DNA of 64,000 nt from Hygrophila difformis (taxonomy: Eukaryota > Streptophyta > Magnoliopsida > Lamiales > Acanthaceae): the NCBI GenBank assembly GCA_030278955.1, contig JAOANR010000005.1, positions 29,689,849-29,753,848 on the forward strand, written 5' to 3'. Position numbers and translations under genes: made by a program. Numbering within the stretch: the first letter of the stretch is position 1; each line of letters starts with the position of its first letter. Of the stretch, positions 1 to 10,996 are shown in pieces. The notes beneath the pieces were generated by a model, which saw only the letters and a list, made by a program, of their open reading frames with translations, ran no database searches and had not been told where the DNA came from.

Positions 1-2399
1 TTGTTCAAAAAACAAAAAAAAAATATATTTGAAAATTTATACAACTTAAATTAGTACTATAAATTTTCTTCAAATATACTAATTCTTAGGAGTGCATTTG
101 TAAGATTTTAACTCAATATAAATGAATGATTGCGTCCATAAGTTATTTTTCCAGCTTTGCATATCCCAATTTTTAAAGAACCAAGAATAATGATTGTCTA
201 TGGAAACCTAAAGAATTTAAATTTGTTGTGCTCCCTCCGGTCCAAAATACATGTCGTTTAGAGACAAAATCCACAAATCAAGAAATGCAATCATTATTCA
301 AGGTTTTCTACTTTTACCCCCTACTTTGACAAAATATACACATAAAGTACCCTAAAATAATTTTTCAAATATCTCATTTTAGCCCTAAAAATTTAAAAAG
401 AATTACATTCCACTTAAATAGTATCAATTTTCAAAGTAATTTTTATAGAATATAAAAATATATATTTGAAATACTAATCATTTGAAGATAATAAATAGAT
501 AGCCTATATATTGTTTTAAAATTTAAAATTGTAATTTTTGCAGTTAACCTAAACACATTACATGCAATACCAACACTATGAGTTATAAATACATAATCAT
601 TATAATTATTAAAAAATTTGCATTTGGAATGCTACAAATAGAGAATGTATTGGGTATTAGTATTTCTGTATATGTTGATTTTTTTTTCTTTCCCTTTTTT
701 TGTAAGATTGAAAATGATTTTTATTCATTGTATATTTAAAGGTGTATTTTAAAAGTATTTAATTTTTGTTTAATGTTATTAAGCCAATATAATGATCTAT
801 TATAAAATTATTTAAATTATTTTTAATAAATACATATATCTGAAAATTTAAATTTATTTGGGAGCCATAAAAATTTAAATCGTCTAGAATCTCATCATTA
901 TTATATCTGATTTCTAAAAAGTTTGAATCAAATATTCAAAATGGAAAAGAAAGGTGTGCATGTACCAATAAAGTTGTAATCAATTACTCTGCAGAGTTCA
1001 AGAATGGGGCATGCATTATTTATAGTAGCTTTTGATGGAAGCTTTGCGTAGAAAATTTTAAAAAAATTCGCTAATGGTCGAATTTTAATTTTTTTATCAA
1101 TAAATTAAAAATTCTTACTACTAACAAAACGAAATCACAAATAGATAATATAAGACGATGCTTTTTTGTTTACAATAAAGGAAGAAATATAATGTTGAAC
1201 TACGAAAATAGAGACGGAGAAAAATAGTCTTCCGAATTCAAATTCAAAATAAGGAAATCATGAATAAAAACTATACGAAGATAGATAAAAACAACAAAAA
1301 TATAGACGGAAAAAAAACAAACATAATCACTGTGCCCGCAAAAAATAGTCTGCATTTTATTTTCTTCATGTTCAAAAAAAAAAGTATTTATTATAAAATT
1401 ATTTTTTTTTTCGTAATCTCTTTCAATTCTCCGAAATTTTTTAGTTTTAAATATTTATTTTACAAAAATTAAAAATAGTAGTTATATATGAACAATAATG
1501 TAATTTTTAAATATATATGTAAATTATTGTAATCTGTATATAGAGAGTCTGACGAAAAATCACCACCAAAATATTTTCCCCTTTATTTTTCCCATTCCAT
1601 GTTCTCTGCTTTATAATTAATTCTAATGCTTTTTATACTCTTGAAAAATCGTGCATGCCTATTGAGGAGTATTTTATTGTGTCAGCTCAAAGTCAAGTAA
1701 ATGTTTTGCATTTTGTATTCCCAATAAAGTGAGAGTGCATTGTAGATTAGTTGTAGGTTATAGATAATCAATTACTCTGCATAATACCAAATAGGCTTGA
1801 CAATATACTGGGTAATCAATTAAATTGCACAACATCTTTAAAATGACTTCAAATTTAAACTACTTATAAATTTATTAGGGTTGTTTGTGCCCAGTCAAAT
1901 AAACTATTTTTTTATTGTTTAAAAATACTTAATTATAACTTATATAATAATAATTTTTTTGGTTACAATATACTTCGTATAATAATAAATTTTAAAAATA
2001 CAGAAGTAATAAATTTATATTTTAAAATTTAATTCTCCATTAAGGTGAAAATTCAAAATATATTTTTTACGTAGATATGTGATAACATAAATTTGAGTGG
2101 TTTATGACTTTATAGATGAGTCGTTTTCTTTATTATTATTTTTTATGCTTTCACATTTAAAGAATTTTAAAAATTAATGTTCATGGTGGTGAGTGATGAC
2201 AAACTTATAGTAATATATCTTATGAAATAAAAATATCTACTGGACAATAATTGATGAATATTGGATAGTGAAATTATGGGTAAAAAAGGATAGTTTTTTA
2301 AAAAAATCGAGTGAGCAAAAAGATAAAAAAAATAATCCAAAGTGAACTGATATTATAATTTGAATACTACACATTAATGAGGTAGAATTTGTTTAGATT
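1..2399. other. AT-rich intergenic region
   Basis: Low-complexity AT-rich DNA with no recognisable gene. The few open frames are short and AT-driven (for example 1260-1472) and show no domain. A truncated Stowaway-like end lies at about 229. A short stretch near 980-1010 (CAATTACTCTGCA) recurs near 1770-1785, and the sequence around 619-640 (ATTTGGAATGC) resembles DNA just right of the LINE at 9104-9125. These suggest old local repeats only. Confidence 0.6.
229..300. mobile_element. Truncated Stowaway-like MITE end
   Basis: The sequence from about 231 begins CTCCCTCCGGTCC and continues with an ACATGTC-type motif, the usual terminus of plant Stowaway (Tc1/mariner) MITEs. I could not find the matching inverted end within the next kilobase, so this looks like a fragment. 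Confidence 0.35.
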
Positions 2400-2417
2400 A
2401 ACAAATGTGTATTTGGA
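2400..2417. repeat. Left target-site duplication of the L1 LINE
   Basis: The 18 bases aacaaatgtgtatttgga occur here and again, identically, at 9093-9110 just after the poly(A) tail. This fixes both ends of the LINE insertion. Confidence 0.93.
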
Positions 2418-2429
2418 GAGTATTAAGAA

Positions 2430-4588
2430 TGCAGGGGGGGCGGTGGCGGCGGTGGACTCCGATGGAAGAAGAAGTTGGCGGTGGGGGAAACTTCTGAGGG
2501 TTCGTCGGGCAGAAGAGAAAGATTTGGGGACCCCCAACGGCCGTAAGAAACTCATAGGGGTATACATTGGCAACGTTCAGTTGAGCATAGCCATTATATC
2601 ATTGGTCAAGGAGATTGAAAAAGTGGCAAAGGTGAGGGAATGGTTTATACCAGTTCGGAAATGGGAGGTGAGAGGATGTAAGTTTGGGTTTTTTAGATTT
2701 CACAGCAGAGAGGAGGCTGAGAAGGTTATAGGGAGCATGAATGGGAGGGTAATGGAGGGCAGGAAAATTGTTGCAAGTTGGGCCGTTGACAGCAAGAGGT
2801 ACGGGGGACAGGTTGGTGAGGCAGGGAATAAGAGATTGGGAGGCACAAACTACCATCGAAGCAACATGGGAGCTGGAAAGCAAAACGGTGAAGGGGGGGG
2901 TGCTCCGTGAGACATGGAGGGATGATCGCTCTTATGCGGAGGTAGCCAGGGGAGATAGGAGGGGGAGCTTCCAAGGTAACATGAACAAGACAGAAGAGAC
3001 GGTGGAATTAAAGGTTGTAGAGGATGATCAGAACTGGCTAGCGAGATCTGCGGTGGTGCAAATACGAGGATTGGAGGTGTTGAATGACTTCCAGGATTGG
3101 TTATACAAGGAACATACAGCTTGCGAGGACTTGGTATACGGGGGGAGGCTGTGTCATGGTGGTAGTTTTCCGAGAGGTGGAGAAAAGGGCCCGGTTCCTG
3201 GAAGATCAAAGGGACCGAGACTTTGTTGAATGGAAGAGAAGGTGGACGGAAGAAACAGTTGTTCGAAACCAGTTGGTGTGGGTGTATGTTTTCGGATTGC
3301 CTTACAATGTATGGTGTGTAGAAAACTTCCAAAGGATCACTGAGAAATGGGGCAAAGTAATGAACATGGAAAGTGAAACAAAAGGAAAGAGGAGGCTGGA
3401 TAGAGCTCGGATCTTGGTGAGAGTAAAAGAAAATGCAAACATTCCCTCACGAGTGCCTATTACGGTTAAGGGTAGAAGGTTCATAGTGAGACTGGTTCCA
3501 AACTATTGTGACAAGGTGGTGGAAGTTGACGAGCCCAACTATCTCACTGAAAATAATATTCTGGCGGAGGAGGCGTTCGGGGTGGCCGGGGAGGAGGTGA
3601 TCGGGGTGGGCGGGGAAAGTGTACCGGAGAAGACGAGTGGCAGGAGATCCTGGACTCGATTGCATGGGGAAGGGCAAAGGGTACTTGGGAGAATGCATGG
3701 GGGAGGGGGAAAACAAAAAGGTGGCGGCTGGTTTTAATATTCAATCAAGTACTGAGTTTCCCAAAGAAGGTAATGCCAGTATTGGTAATTTAGAAAGGAT
3801 TTCTGCGGGCCAGAAGGGGTATGTTGAACCGGGGTGGCCCTTTGTAGGGGAGTTGGGCTATTGTAAGGGTGGGCCGTCTGGGCCAGATGGGCCGGTCGTG
3901 TCGGGATAGGCCAATTGTAGGGGATTGTGAGAGAGAGGTGATTGGCAGGCCAATGGTGAGGAACTTATTTTCTCGAGTCGGGACACAGAGAAGGGGCAGA
4001 GAGATCTTAGGGTGGGTGTGGGAGAATGCTGTGAGAATCCCATCGATCTCTTAAGGCAGTCCAGAATAGGGGAGAGGAGCTCGGGCAGTGTGGAGTGGGA
4101 GGATACTCGCTCACTTGAGGTCATTCCGGAGACTTTGTTGGAGCAGGTGCATTCTCAAGGGGAGGGGGGCGCGAGGGTTTAATAACGAGGAGATATCATC
4201 TGGGTCGGGAGGGGGGCTGCCTGAGCAGGAGGCGGAAAAGCTTGCGGAAGCAAGGTGGGCTGAGGAAATGGAGACGATAAAGGAGGCATTGGCCAGACTC
4301 CCAAGCGTTGGGAAAGGAGCTGCTGGGAAAGGAAAGAGGAAGGGGGGGCATAACAAATCAGGGGCAAGGAGGGGAGGGTTGGCGATAACATCGATGTATG
4401 ACGAATCTGGGGAAGTGTTCGCTCCACTTCAATTTACCACCTTCAGAAGTAAGGTGGGGGTTCGGTTGGTTGATCGCACGGAGATAATTGAAACAATGGT
4501 CATGGCAGAGATGTTGGGGCTGGGACTCTTAATGGGAAAGGATAGGGTATTGGAGAGGATTGCTGAGGAAGTGGAACGAGAATCCTAG
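2430..4588 (+). pseudogene. LINE ORF1 remnant (RRM plus DUF4283-like)
   Basis: ORF1 normally encodes the nucleic-acid-binding chaperone of the retrotransposition particle. Around 2555-2800 a frame reads VYIGNV and, further on, KFGFFRF followed by EEAEKVIGSMNG, an RNA-recognition motif with RNP2- and RNP1-like strands. A shift to a second frame near 2770-3230 and a third at 3084-3737 follows. The third holds a DUF4283-like stretch (WVYVFGLPYNVW) and a later ITVKGRRF strand. The C-terminal part at 4088-4588 is charged and Gly/Lys-rich, and I saw no zinc knuckle in it. At least three frame changes break it. N-terminal RRMs are known in some plant L1 ORF1 proteins. Confidence 0.75.
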
Positions 4589-4628
4589 GGATTGCAGGGA
4601 AGAGATCTCTGAGTGGTACACGATTATT

Positions 4629-7600
4629 ATGAAGATCATCAGTTGTAATGTGAGAGGGCTTAATGGTGGGGTGAGGAGAAGGGCTATCATGAGACTGTGT
4701 AGGAATCATAAACCGTCGGTCGTATGCTTACAGGAGACAAAGATGGTTGAGGTGAAGGACAATCTTGTTTTTAGACTGTGGGGATCATCCGATTGCAAGT
4801 TTTGTTTCCAACCTTCAATGGGTAGTGCTGGGGGGTTACTTGTAATCTGGGACGAAAGCTGTGTTAATTTTTCAGTTGTGGAGAAGGAGCATAGATTTCT
4901 ATGGATTAGAGGTAAAGTGCGGGGAGTGAGGCGACATGTTAAATTTGTTATGTATTCATGCACCCAATGACATAATTGAGAGAAGGGAATTTTGGGAGAT
5001 GATGGTACAGAAGTGTGTTGTAATAATGGTGAGTCGCGGTGTTTAGCTGGGGATTTCAACGCTGTGGTTGGGGAGGAAGAGAGAATAGGGAGTCGGCAGC
5101 CGGAGCTTCCTCTAGAGATTTTAGGGATTTCATTGATAGAGCGGGGTTGGTGGAATTTACCGTTGGAGGGGGGGGTAGGTTCTCATGGGCTGGGAGGGGA
5201 GGGAGTGCCCGGAGTCGATTGGATAGGTTCTTGTTGTCAGCGGATTGGCTTTGTTTGGATGGAGAGGTTGTCCAAAAATTATGCGAATCGGTGCTGTCAG
5301 ATCACACGCCAATCTGTTTAGAAGTTGGGGGAAAGGAGTGGGGCTATAAGCCTTTCCGGGTGTTCAACTATTGGATGGAAGATAGAAGATTTTGTGATTT
5401 AGTTCGCAAGGCGTGGGAGGAGGATAGCCCACGGTGGGACTGTAAGCTGTGCAGCAGATTACGGGGCTTGAAAGTTAGAATAAAAGAGTGGGAGGGCTAT
5501 GATCATAAGGAACTGGACTCTCGCATCAAAAAAGCGCAAGAGGAGATCAGTGAGATCGAAGATTCATTCCAAGGAGGTAGTATTGCTGGGGCTGAAAAGG
5601 AGGTGTGGGAGAGGAGAAAGAGAGAGCTAAAAAATTTACTTTTAGATGAGGAGAGAAGATGGTATCAAAAGTCGAGGTTACAGTGGGTGAAGGAGGGAGA
5701 TCAAAACACTAAGTTCTTTCATGCGGTTACAGGGGCCAGGAGAAAAAGGAACTATATTGGGGGAATTAAGGCGGGCGGTGTATGGGTTGAGGATCCGAGA
5801 GCAGTGAAAGAATTGGCGTATGAATTTTTTAAAGAACAGTTCAAGAGTTCCAATTCAGTGGGTGTTTAATGTGGCCGAACTGGGATTAAAAGCAATTGGG
5901 AACCAGGATAAAGAGTGGATTTCAAGGGGCTTCGAATTGGAGGAAGTCAGGGCAGCAGTATGGGCTTGCAATGGCAACAAAGCACCGGGGCCGGATGGAT
6001 TCAATATTGCCTTCTATAAGAGGTATTGGGAACTGCTTAAAGATGATCTTATGGACGTTTTCAGGAGGTTTGAGGGCGGGGGTAAGCTGCCCAGGAAGGT
6101 GGGGGAATCTTTCATTGCATTGATACAAAGGTGGCTAACCCGTTAGAGTTTGGGGATTTTCGCCTATATCATTAGTGGGTAGTGTGTACAAGATAGTGGC
6201 GAAAGTACTTGCTAATAGATTGAAAAGTGTAGTCGGTGAAGTGGTGGGGGAAGAACAAATGGCGTTTGTAAAGGGGAGGCAAATCCTCGATGGGTCTTGA
6301 TTGCATCAGAAGTGATCAATTTTACCAAAACGTCCGGGAGAAAGGGATTTGTAATTAAATTAGATTTTGCGAAGGCATACGACAATGTGTCGTGGGAGGC
6401 AATGTTGGAGAGTTATGGAGGCAATGAATTTTGGTAATAAATGGAACCGAATGGATGAGGAGCTGTGTTACTTCAGCGAAAGCGGCTGTGCTAATTAACG
6501 GATCGCCAACAAAATTCTTCAATCTACATAAAGGAATAAGGCAGGGAGATCCGTTATCTCCCTACCTTTTTGTGTTGATCGCCGAAATCCTTAACAGGAT
6601 ATTAAACAAAGCAAGACAGATGGGAATCCTGGAAGGGCTGGAGGTAAAGGGAGGTGGCCGGATTGTGTCCCATCTACAGTACGCGGACGACACGATCCTA
6701 TTTTGCGAAGGTGAGGTGCGGGCAGGTTGTTTGCATCAAAAGAATTCTCCGATGCTTCTCATTGGCGACGGGGTTGAGGATTAACTACGGGAAGAGTTTG
6801 CTTCTGGGAATTAATTGTGATGACGGACTGGTTGGAGAAGCGGCTGGCAGTAATGGGCTGTAAGGTAGGAGCTTGGCCGATGGATTACCTTGGTATTCCG
6901 CTTGGGGGCCGGCTGAACGGAGTGGAGATTTGGAAGCCGGTGATCGAAAGGGTTGAGAGGAAATTGACGGGGTGGAAGGCGCGTTTATTATCTCAAGCTG
7001 GCCGCTTGTGTTGATCAAAGCAGTCCTTAGTCATTTACCCACTCTATTTTCTGTCTTTATTCAGAGTCCCGAGATGTGTGGCGGAACGGTTGGAACGGAT
7101 AAAGAGGAATTTTTTCTGGAATGAGTGGGATGGACATAAGAGATTACATACCATAAGCTGGGATGCTATCTGCGAACCTGTGTTCAGGGGCGGACTGGGG
7201 ATCAGACAGGTACAGAACTTTAACAATGCCTTGATGTTAAAGTGGAGGTGGAGGTTTGGGGTAGATAAAGCGTTCTGGAAAGATATAATCGATGAGAAAT
7301 ATTACGATGGCGAGAGTCCACTTGTGCCGAAGGCGGTTAGGGGCAGGTCTGTTTGGGGGCAAATATGCAAGGCGTGGGGACAATTTGGGGGGAGAGGGTG
7401 ACGAAAGTAATTTCATAATACAGGTGGGGAATGGGGAACGTACGCGATTTTGGCACGACATGTGGTTGGAAAGCTGTGGCAAATTAAGAGAAGCATTTCC
7501 ACGATTGTACGCTCTAGCATGCAATAAAAATGGCAGGATAAACGAGTTTGGCTCATGGATGGGAATGAATTGGGAATGGAGAATAGAATGGAGAAGACAG

Positions 7601-8805
7601 CTATACGATTGGGAAGTGGGGGTCTGGTGTAATCTGATGGATAGGCTAAACGAACATACCATGAATAGATTTTTGGAGGATACAATTAAATGGAGGTGGG
7701 AAGCGAATGGCGGATTCACAGCTAAGTCGTGCTGGAAAAGGGGAAGTTGGGGGTAACGGAGGAGGAGTGGCAGAATCTGTGGAAGAAGTTGTGGAAAATC
7801 AAATGCCCGGGAAAAGTTAAATTACTGATGTGGAAGATTTTAAAGATGCATTACCTGTTCGCTTTTGTCTTGCTGCAAGAGGGTGTCTCGAATGGGATAA
7901 TGCACGCTGCCCGGTGTGTGATAATGAAGTGGAATATATTGATCACTTGTTTTGCAGGTGTTCAGGTGTATTGGAGGTTTGGTATACTGTTGTAGGTTGG
8001 TTCGGTGTACAAGGGGCGATGCCAGGAACGGCGAGACAGATGCCTGTCATGGTGGGTTGAGTGGTGTCCAGGGAAGAGAAGGGAGGAAGTGTGGAGATTG
8101 GTAGGGGCAGTTGTTATGTGGGCAGTTTGGAAGCACAGAAACGGGGGTGGTCTTCAAGAATATGTCATTTGATACAAATTTGATCATTTCTGAAGTAAGG
8201 TGGAGGATTGGTGTCTGGTGGAAGGCATCCACTGGAGAGGATGTCCATTCGTTTGGGAATACTGATATCGGCCATGTTGGGGGTACGAGGCTGCCCTACC
8301 CATTGTAAGAATCGTAGAGAGAGGGAAGGGGTTGCTTGGAAATGTCCGGAGCCGGGCTGGTGGAAGGTTAACACGGATGGATCATCTTTGGGCAATCCGG
8401 GCCGGCTGGGAATTGGGGGAGTTATAAGAAATGAAGATGGCAGAGTCATATTTGTCATGTCCGAGGCTATTGGGGTGGAAGGATTCAAACGAGGCTGAAG
8501 TCACAGCGCTTAGCAGGACTTGTGCTGCTATCCTCGCGACCAAGGTTTCCCGTTGCCTTAAATGGTGTTCGAGTGTGATTCGGGTTAACGTTGTTAGATG
8601 GATGGATGAACCGGGCAAAAATTCCATGGAGAGGTTTTACCACCTGCTTGGTCCAATTCTCGCTGTGAAAGGGTGTGAGGAGAGGTCAGATTTGAACACA
8701 TAGTAAGGAGTGTAACGCTTTGGTTGATGAATGGGCAAGGAAGGGGGGCTGCAGGGGGGGAGTTCTATTGAGGCATGGTTTTTAACGACTGAACTCAGGT
8801 GGTAG
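4629..8805 (+). pseudogene. LINE ORF2 remnant (endonuclease, RT, RNase H)
   Basis: The start ATG at 4629 opens KIISCNVRGLNG and VVCLQETK, the N-terminus of an APE-type endonuclease. SDHTPICLE near 5300 is its C-terminal catalytic motif. NGNKAPGPDGFN (about 5960) and RQGDPLSPYLF (about 6540) precede the RT active site YADD near 6680. YLGIPLGG and LSQAGR follow, then a zf-RVT region with CPVCDNEVEYIDHLFCRC near 7905-7960, and an RNase H domain beginning VNTDGSSLGNPG near 8370. The last part reads out in shifted frame to a stop near 8805. The frame changes at least eight times, so no full protein can be made. Confidence 0.88.
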
Positions 8806-9092
8806 AGAGGCGGGCAGCATTATTCTGTTGAGGAAAGGGATCTGAAACGGTTGTGTTGTTTCCTCTGTTGATCGAGTATGGTTGGGCAGGTACAAGACCT
8901 GTTGCATATTAGGCAGTAATATGAATCATTGAGGTAGGCTTGTTGGAATTTTTTATAATTGCCAAGGCATCAGATTGAGTTGTTAGCGCCTGTTGACAGA
9001 ACAATATGTACCTGGTTGATGATGGGGTTGTTGGCTCCAACGTTTTCGGTAATAAAGTCATTTATTGACTCTCAAAAAAAAAAAAAAAAAAA

Positions 9093-9110
9093 AACAAATG
9101 TGTATTTGGA
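9093..9110. repeat. Right target-site duplication of the L1 LINE
   Basis: Identical to 2400-2417 and directly after the poly(A) tail. Confidence 0.93.
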
Positions 9111-9209
9111 ATGCAACAAATAGGGACTCATGTACAATACTTTATATTCTATAAAGTTATTTTTTTATGTATATATAATAAATGATATTTTTCTTTAATA
9201 AAATTATTA

Positions 9210-9761
9210 TACATATTACTAAAACAAAACTCAATTGAATTGGACCTAAATTGGCCAGTCTGCCCGCGGACTGGCCAATTTAGGCCCCCACTTCTAATTA
9301 TAAAATTTATATATTAAAACTATTTCAAAATCTGATTATATGGTTTTTAGAATTATTATTTATGATCTAAATTTTTTGATTTAAGTTTTTAACGTATAGA
9401 GATTTTAGTAATTATCTGATATTATAAGATAAAATAAAGTACTTCTGTGATTGAGATTATCTCAATGTCGTTGAGATTAAATTTAAATATATTCATGTAA
9501 AACCACTTTATAAGATAAATATTTCATTGAGTGATTAATAAAATTATATATTAATTTATAAGGTGTTTGTTTTATTTAAGAAAATATTAATTGTTTGATT
9601 TTTTTTGTTCAATGAATTTTTTGGGTAACTAATATTTGTCGGCCACTTTTTGCTTATATAATTCATAAAATAATCAATTTACTTATTTGAATAAGCAATT
9701 GGTTTTGTTAGAAACGCGAATATTTAATAAATCCACGGGTACCGCGGGGTGAAAAAACTAG
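9210..9761 (+). mobile_element. Candidate non-autonomous Helitron
   Basis: The 3' end reads as an imperfect hairpin (CCACGG-GTA-CCGCGG, 9733-9747) followed about ten bases later by CTAG at 9758-9761 and then T, the layout of plant Helitron termini. The left boundary is a guess: ATTACTAAAACAAAACTC near 9214-9231 resembles common Helitron 5' ends, but I see no clean TC start. No coding sequence lies inside. Confidence 0.45.
9245..9284. repeat. Perfect 16-bp inverted repeat (hairpin)
   Basis: Arms 9245-9260 (cctaaattggccagtc) and 9269-9284 are perfect reverse complements around an 8-base GC-rich loop (tgcccgcg). It lies near the left end of the Helitron candidate, in otherwise AT-rich DNA. Confidence 0.85.
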
Positions 9762-9838
9762 TATGTATTGAAGAAATTAAATTGTTTTAGTCCGTTCTGA
9801 AAATATATTAGCCCAATCGGTGAAGTAATACTTATATA

Positions 9839-10157
9839 CTACATCCGTCACACGAAAGTTGGCTCGTATTTATTTTTGGATGTCCCACGAAATTTGGTCA
9901 CTTTCCATTTTTAGATTAATTAAGTTCATACAAATATGATTGGAATATTAATGGTTTTCAAATCCCATTAAAAGGTCCCTTGCATTTCTTTATTCTTCAT
10001 ATTTTCAAAATAAGTACAAATAAATTATATAAAATATATATTTTGAAACTAGACGGCTAGACGATTTTAACAAGACAACACTTGAATATTTTTCTGTAGT
10101 TAAATTATTACGATAATATTAAAATAAACAGACCGAGATTTCGCGGGATGGAGGGAG
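9839..10157. mobile_element. Stowaway-like MITE
   Basis: Terminal inverted repeats CTACATCCGTC (left) and GATGGAGGGAG (right) extend inward with matching cacgaaa / ttcgcg sequence. They are flanked by TA at 9837-9838 and 10158-10159, as expected for Tc1/mariner-type MITEs. About 319 bp, no coding capacity. Confidence 0.75.
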
Positions 10158-10159
10158 TA

Positions 10160-10996
10160 GTATTTGTAGGGCTTGAAGGAATTAAATTATAAAAACCCAT
10201 TTTATTTTTAAAAAACTATTTTTTCCAAATAAAATTACCTTTTATTAAAAACTAATTTTATTCAAACAAAATAATCATTTATTAAAAAATCCATTTTATT
10301 CCCACAAAATTAAGGGATACGAGTTGACCCATTTAATTAAGGATTGTGCGACTCATATTAATGGCTTAATCATTATTTATTACATGTTAATTAAATTTAA
10401 TATGTCAAAAGGACTAAATTAAATTGGAGAAAAATCAAACCTAGAGATTAATTTTTCCAATTGAAATAAAAATGACTATTTTGGTGATTTTAAAATTTAA
10501 AGGACTAATTTATTAATTTATCCTGGTGTTCTTACATTTCCCCAATTTTTTTTGGGTAAATTCTTTTTCTTTTTTGGGTAAATTACATTACATTTCCCCA
10601 ATTTTCATTATAAACTTTTGGAAAATATTGGCAATAATATCCCAAACGAAGGTAATTTGAGTATTTGAGTGATTCCCAAATCCCAATGCCCATGAAATTT
10701 GAATCGCAGCGGAGAGAGACAGAGAGCTACAGCCTACATACAAAACTGAAAACACAAGCGTGGTTTCCCGCTCAATTCGAAATTTCCTAAAACCACACCC
10801 CCATTTCAAAATTTTCATCACTGCTGAGTGCTGAGTGCTGACTCCTGACTACTCTGCCCCTCCTCCTATAGTCTACAGTCTACACCCCTTCATTCACTGC
10901 GCCGTCTCACATTTCCTCCTCAATCAACCCCAACGGTCGCCATTGTCGTGCATCAATAGCCACACAGGCGCAACTGGCACAAGGGTTTGGAAGGGG
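10160..10996. other. 5' flank of the chromomethylase pseudogene
   Basis: AT-rich DNA to about 10600, then a more balanced, CT-rich stretch leading into the first exon. No other gene or clear repeat was seen, apart from a small duplication of CCCCAATTTT-containing sequence near 10540-10605. Confidence 0.4.

Larger units (their letters stand above)
2418..9092 (+). mobile_element. Full-length degenerate L1-type LINE with RNase H
   Basis: A 6.7-kb non-LTR retrotransposon bounded by an 18-bp target-site duplication and ending in an A tract (9074-9092). In order it carries ORF1 (RRM and a DUF4283-like region), then ORF2 with an APE-type endonuclease, reverse transcriptase, zf-RVT region and RNase H. 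All domains are recognisable but split over several frames by indels and stops, so the copy should be inactive. The perfect duplication shows that the full insertion is preserved. It is much GC-richer than the surrounding DNA. Confidence 0.93.

Noticed and set aside
1260..1472. Small open frame in the left AT-rich region
   Set aside because: Composition is Lys/Asn/Phe/Ile-rich as expected from AT-rich DNA; no domain, no neighbours.
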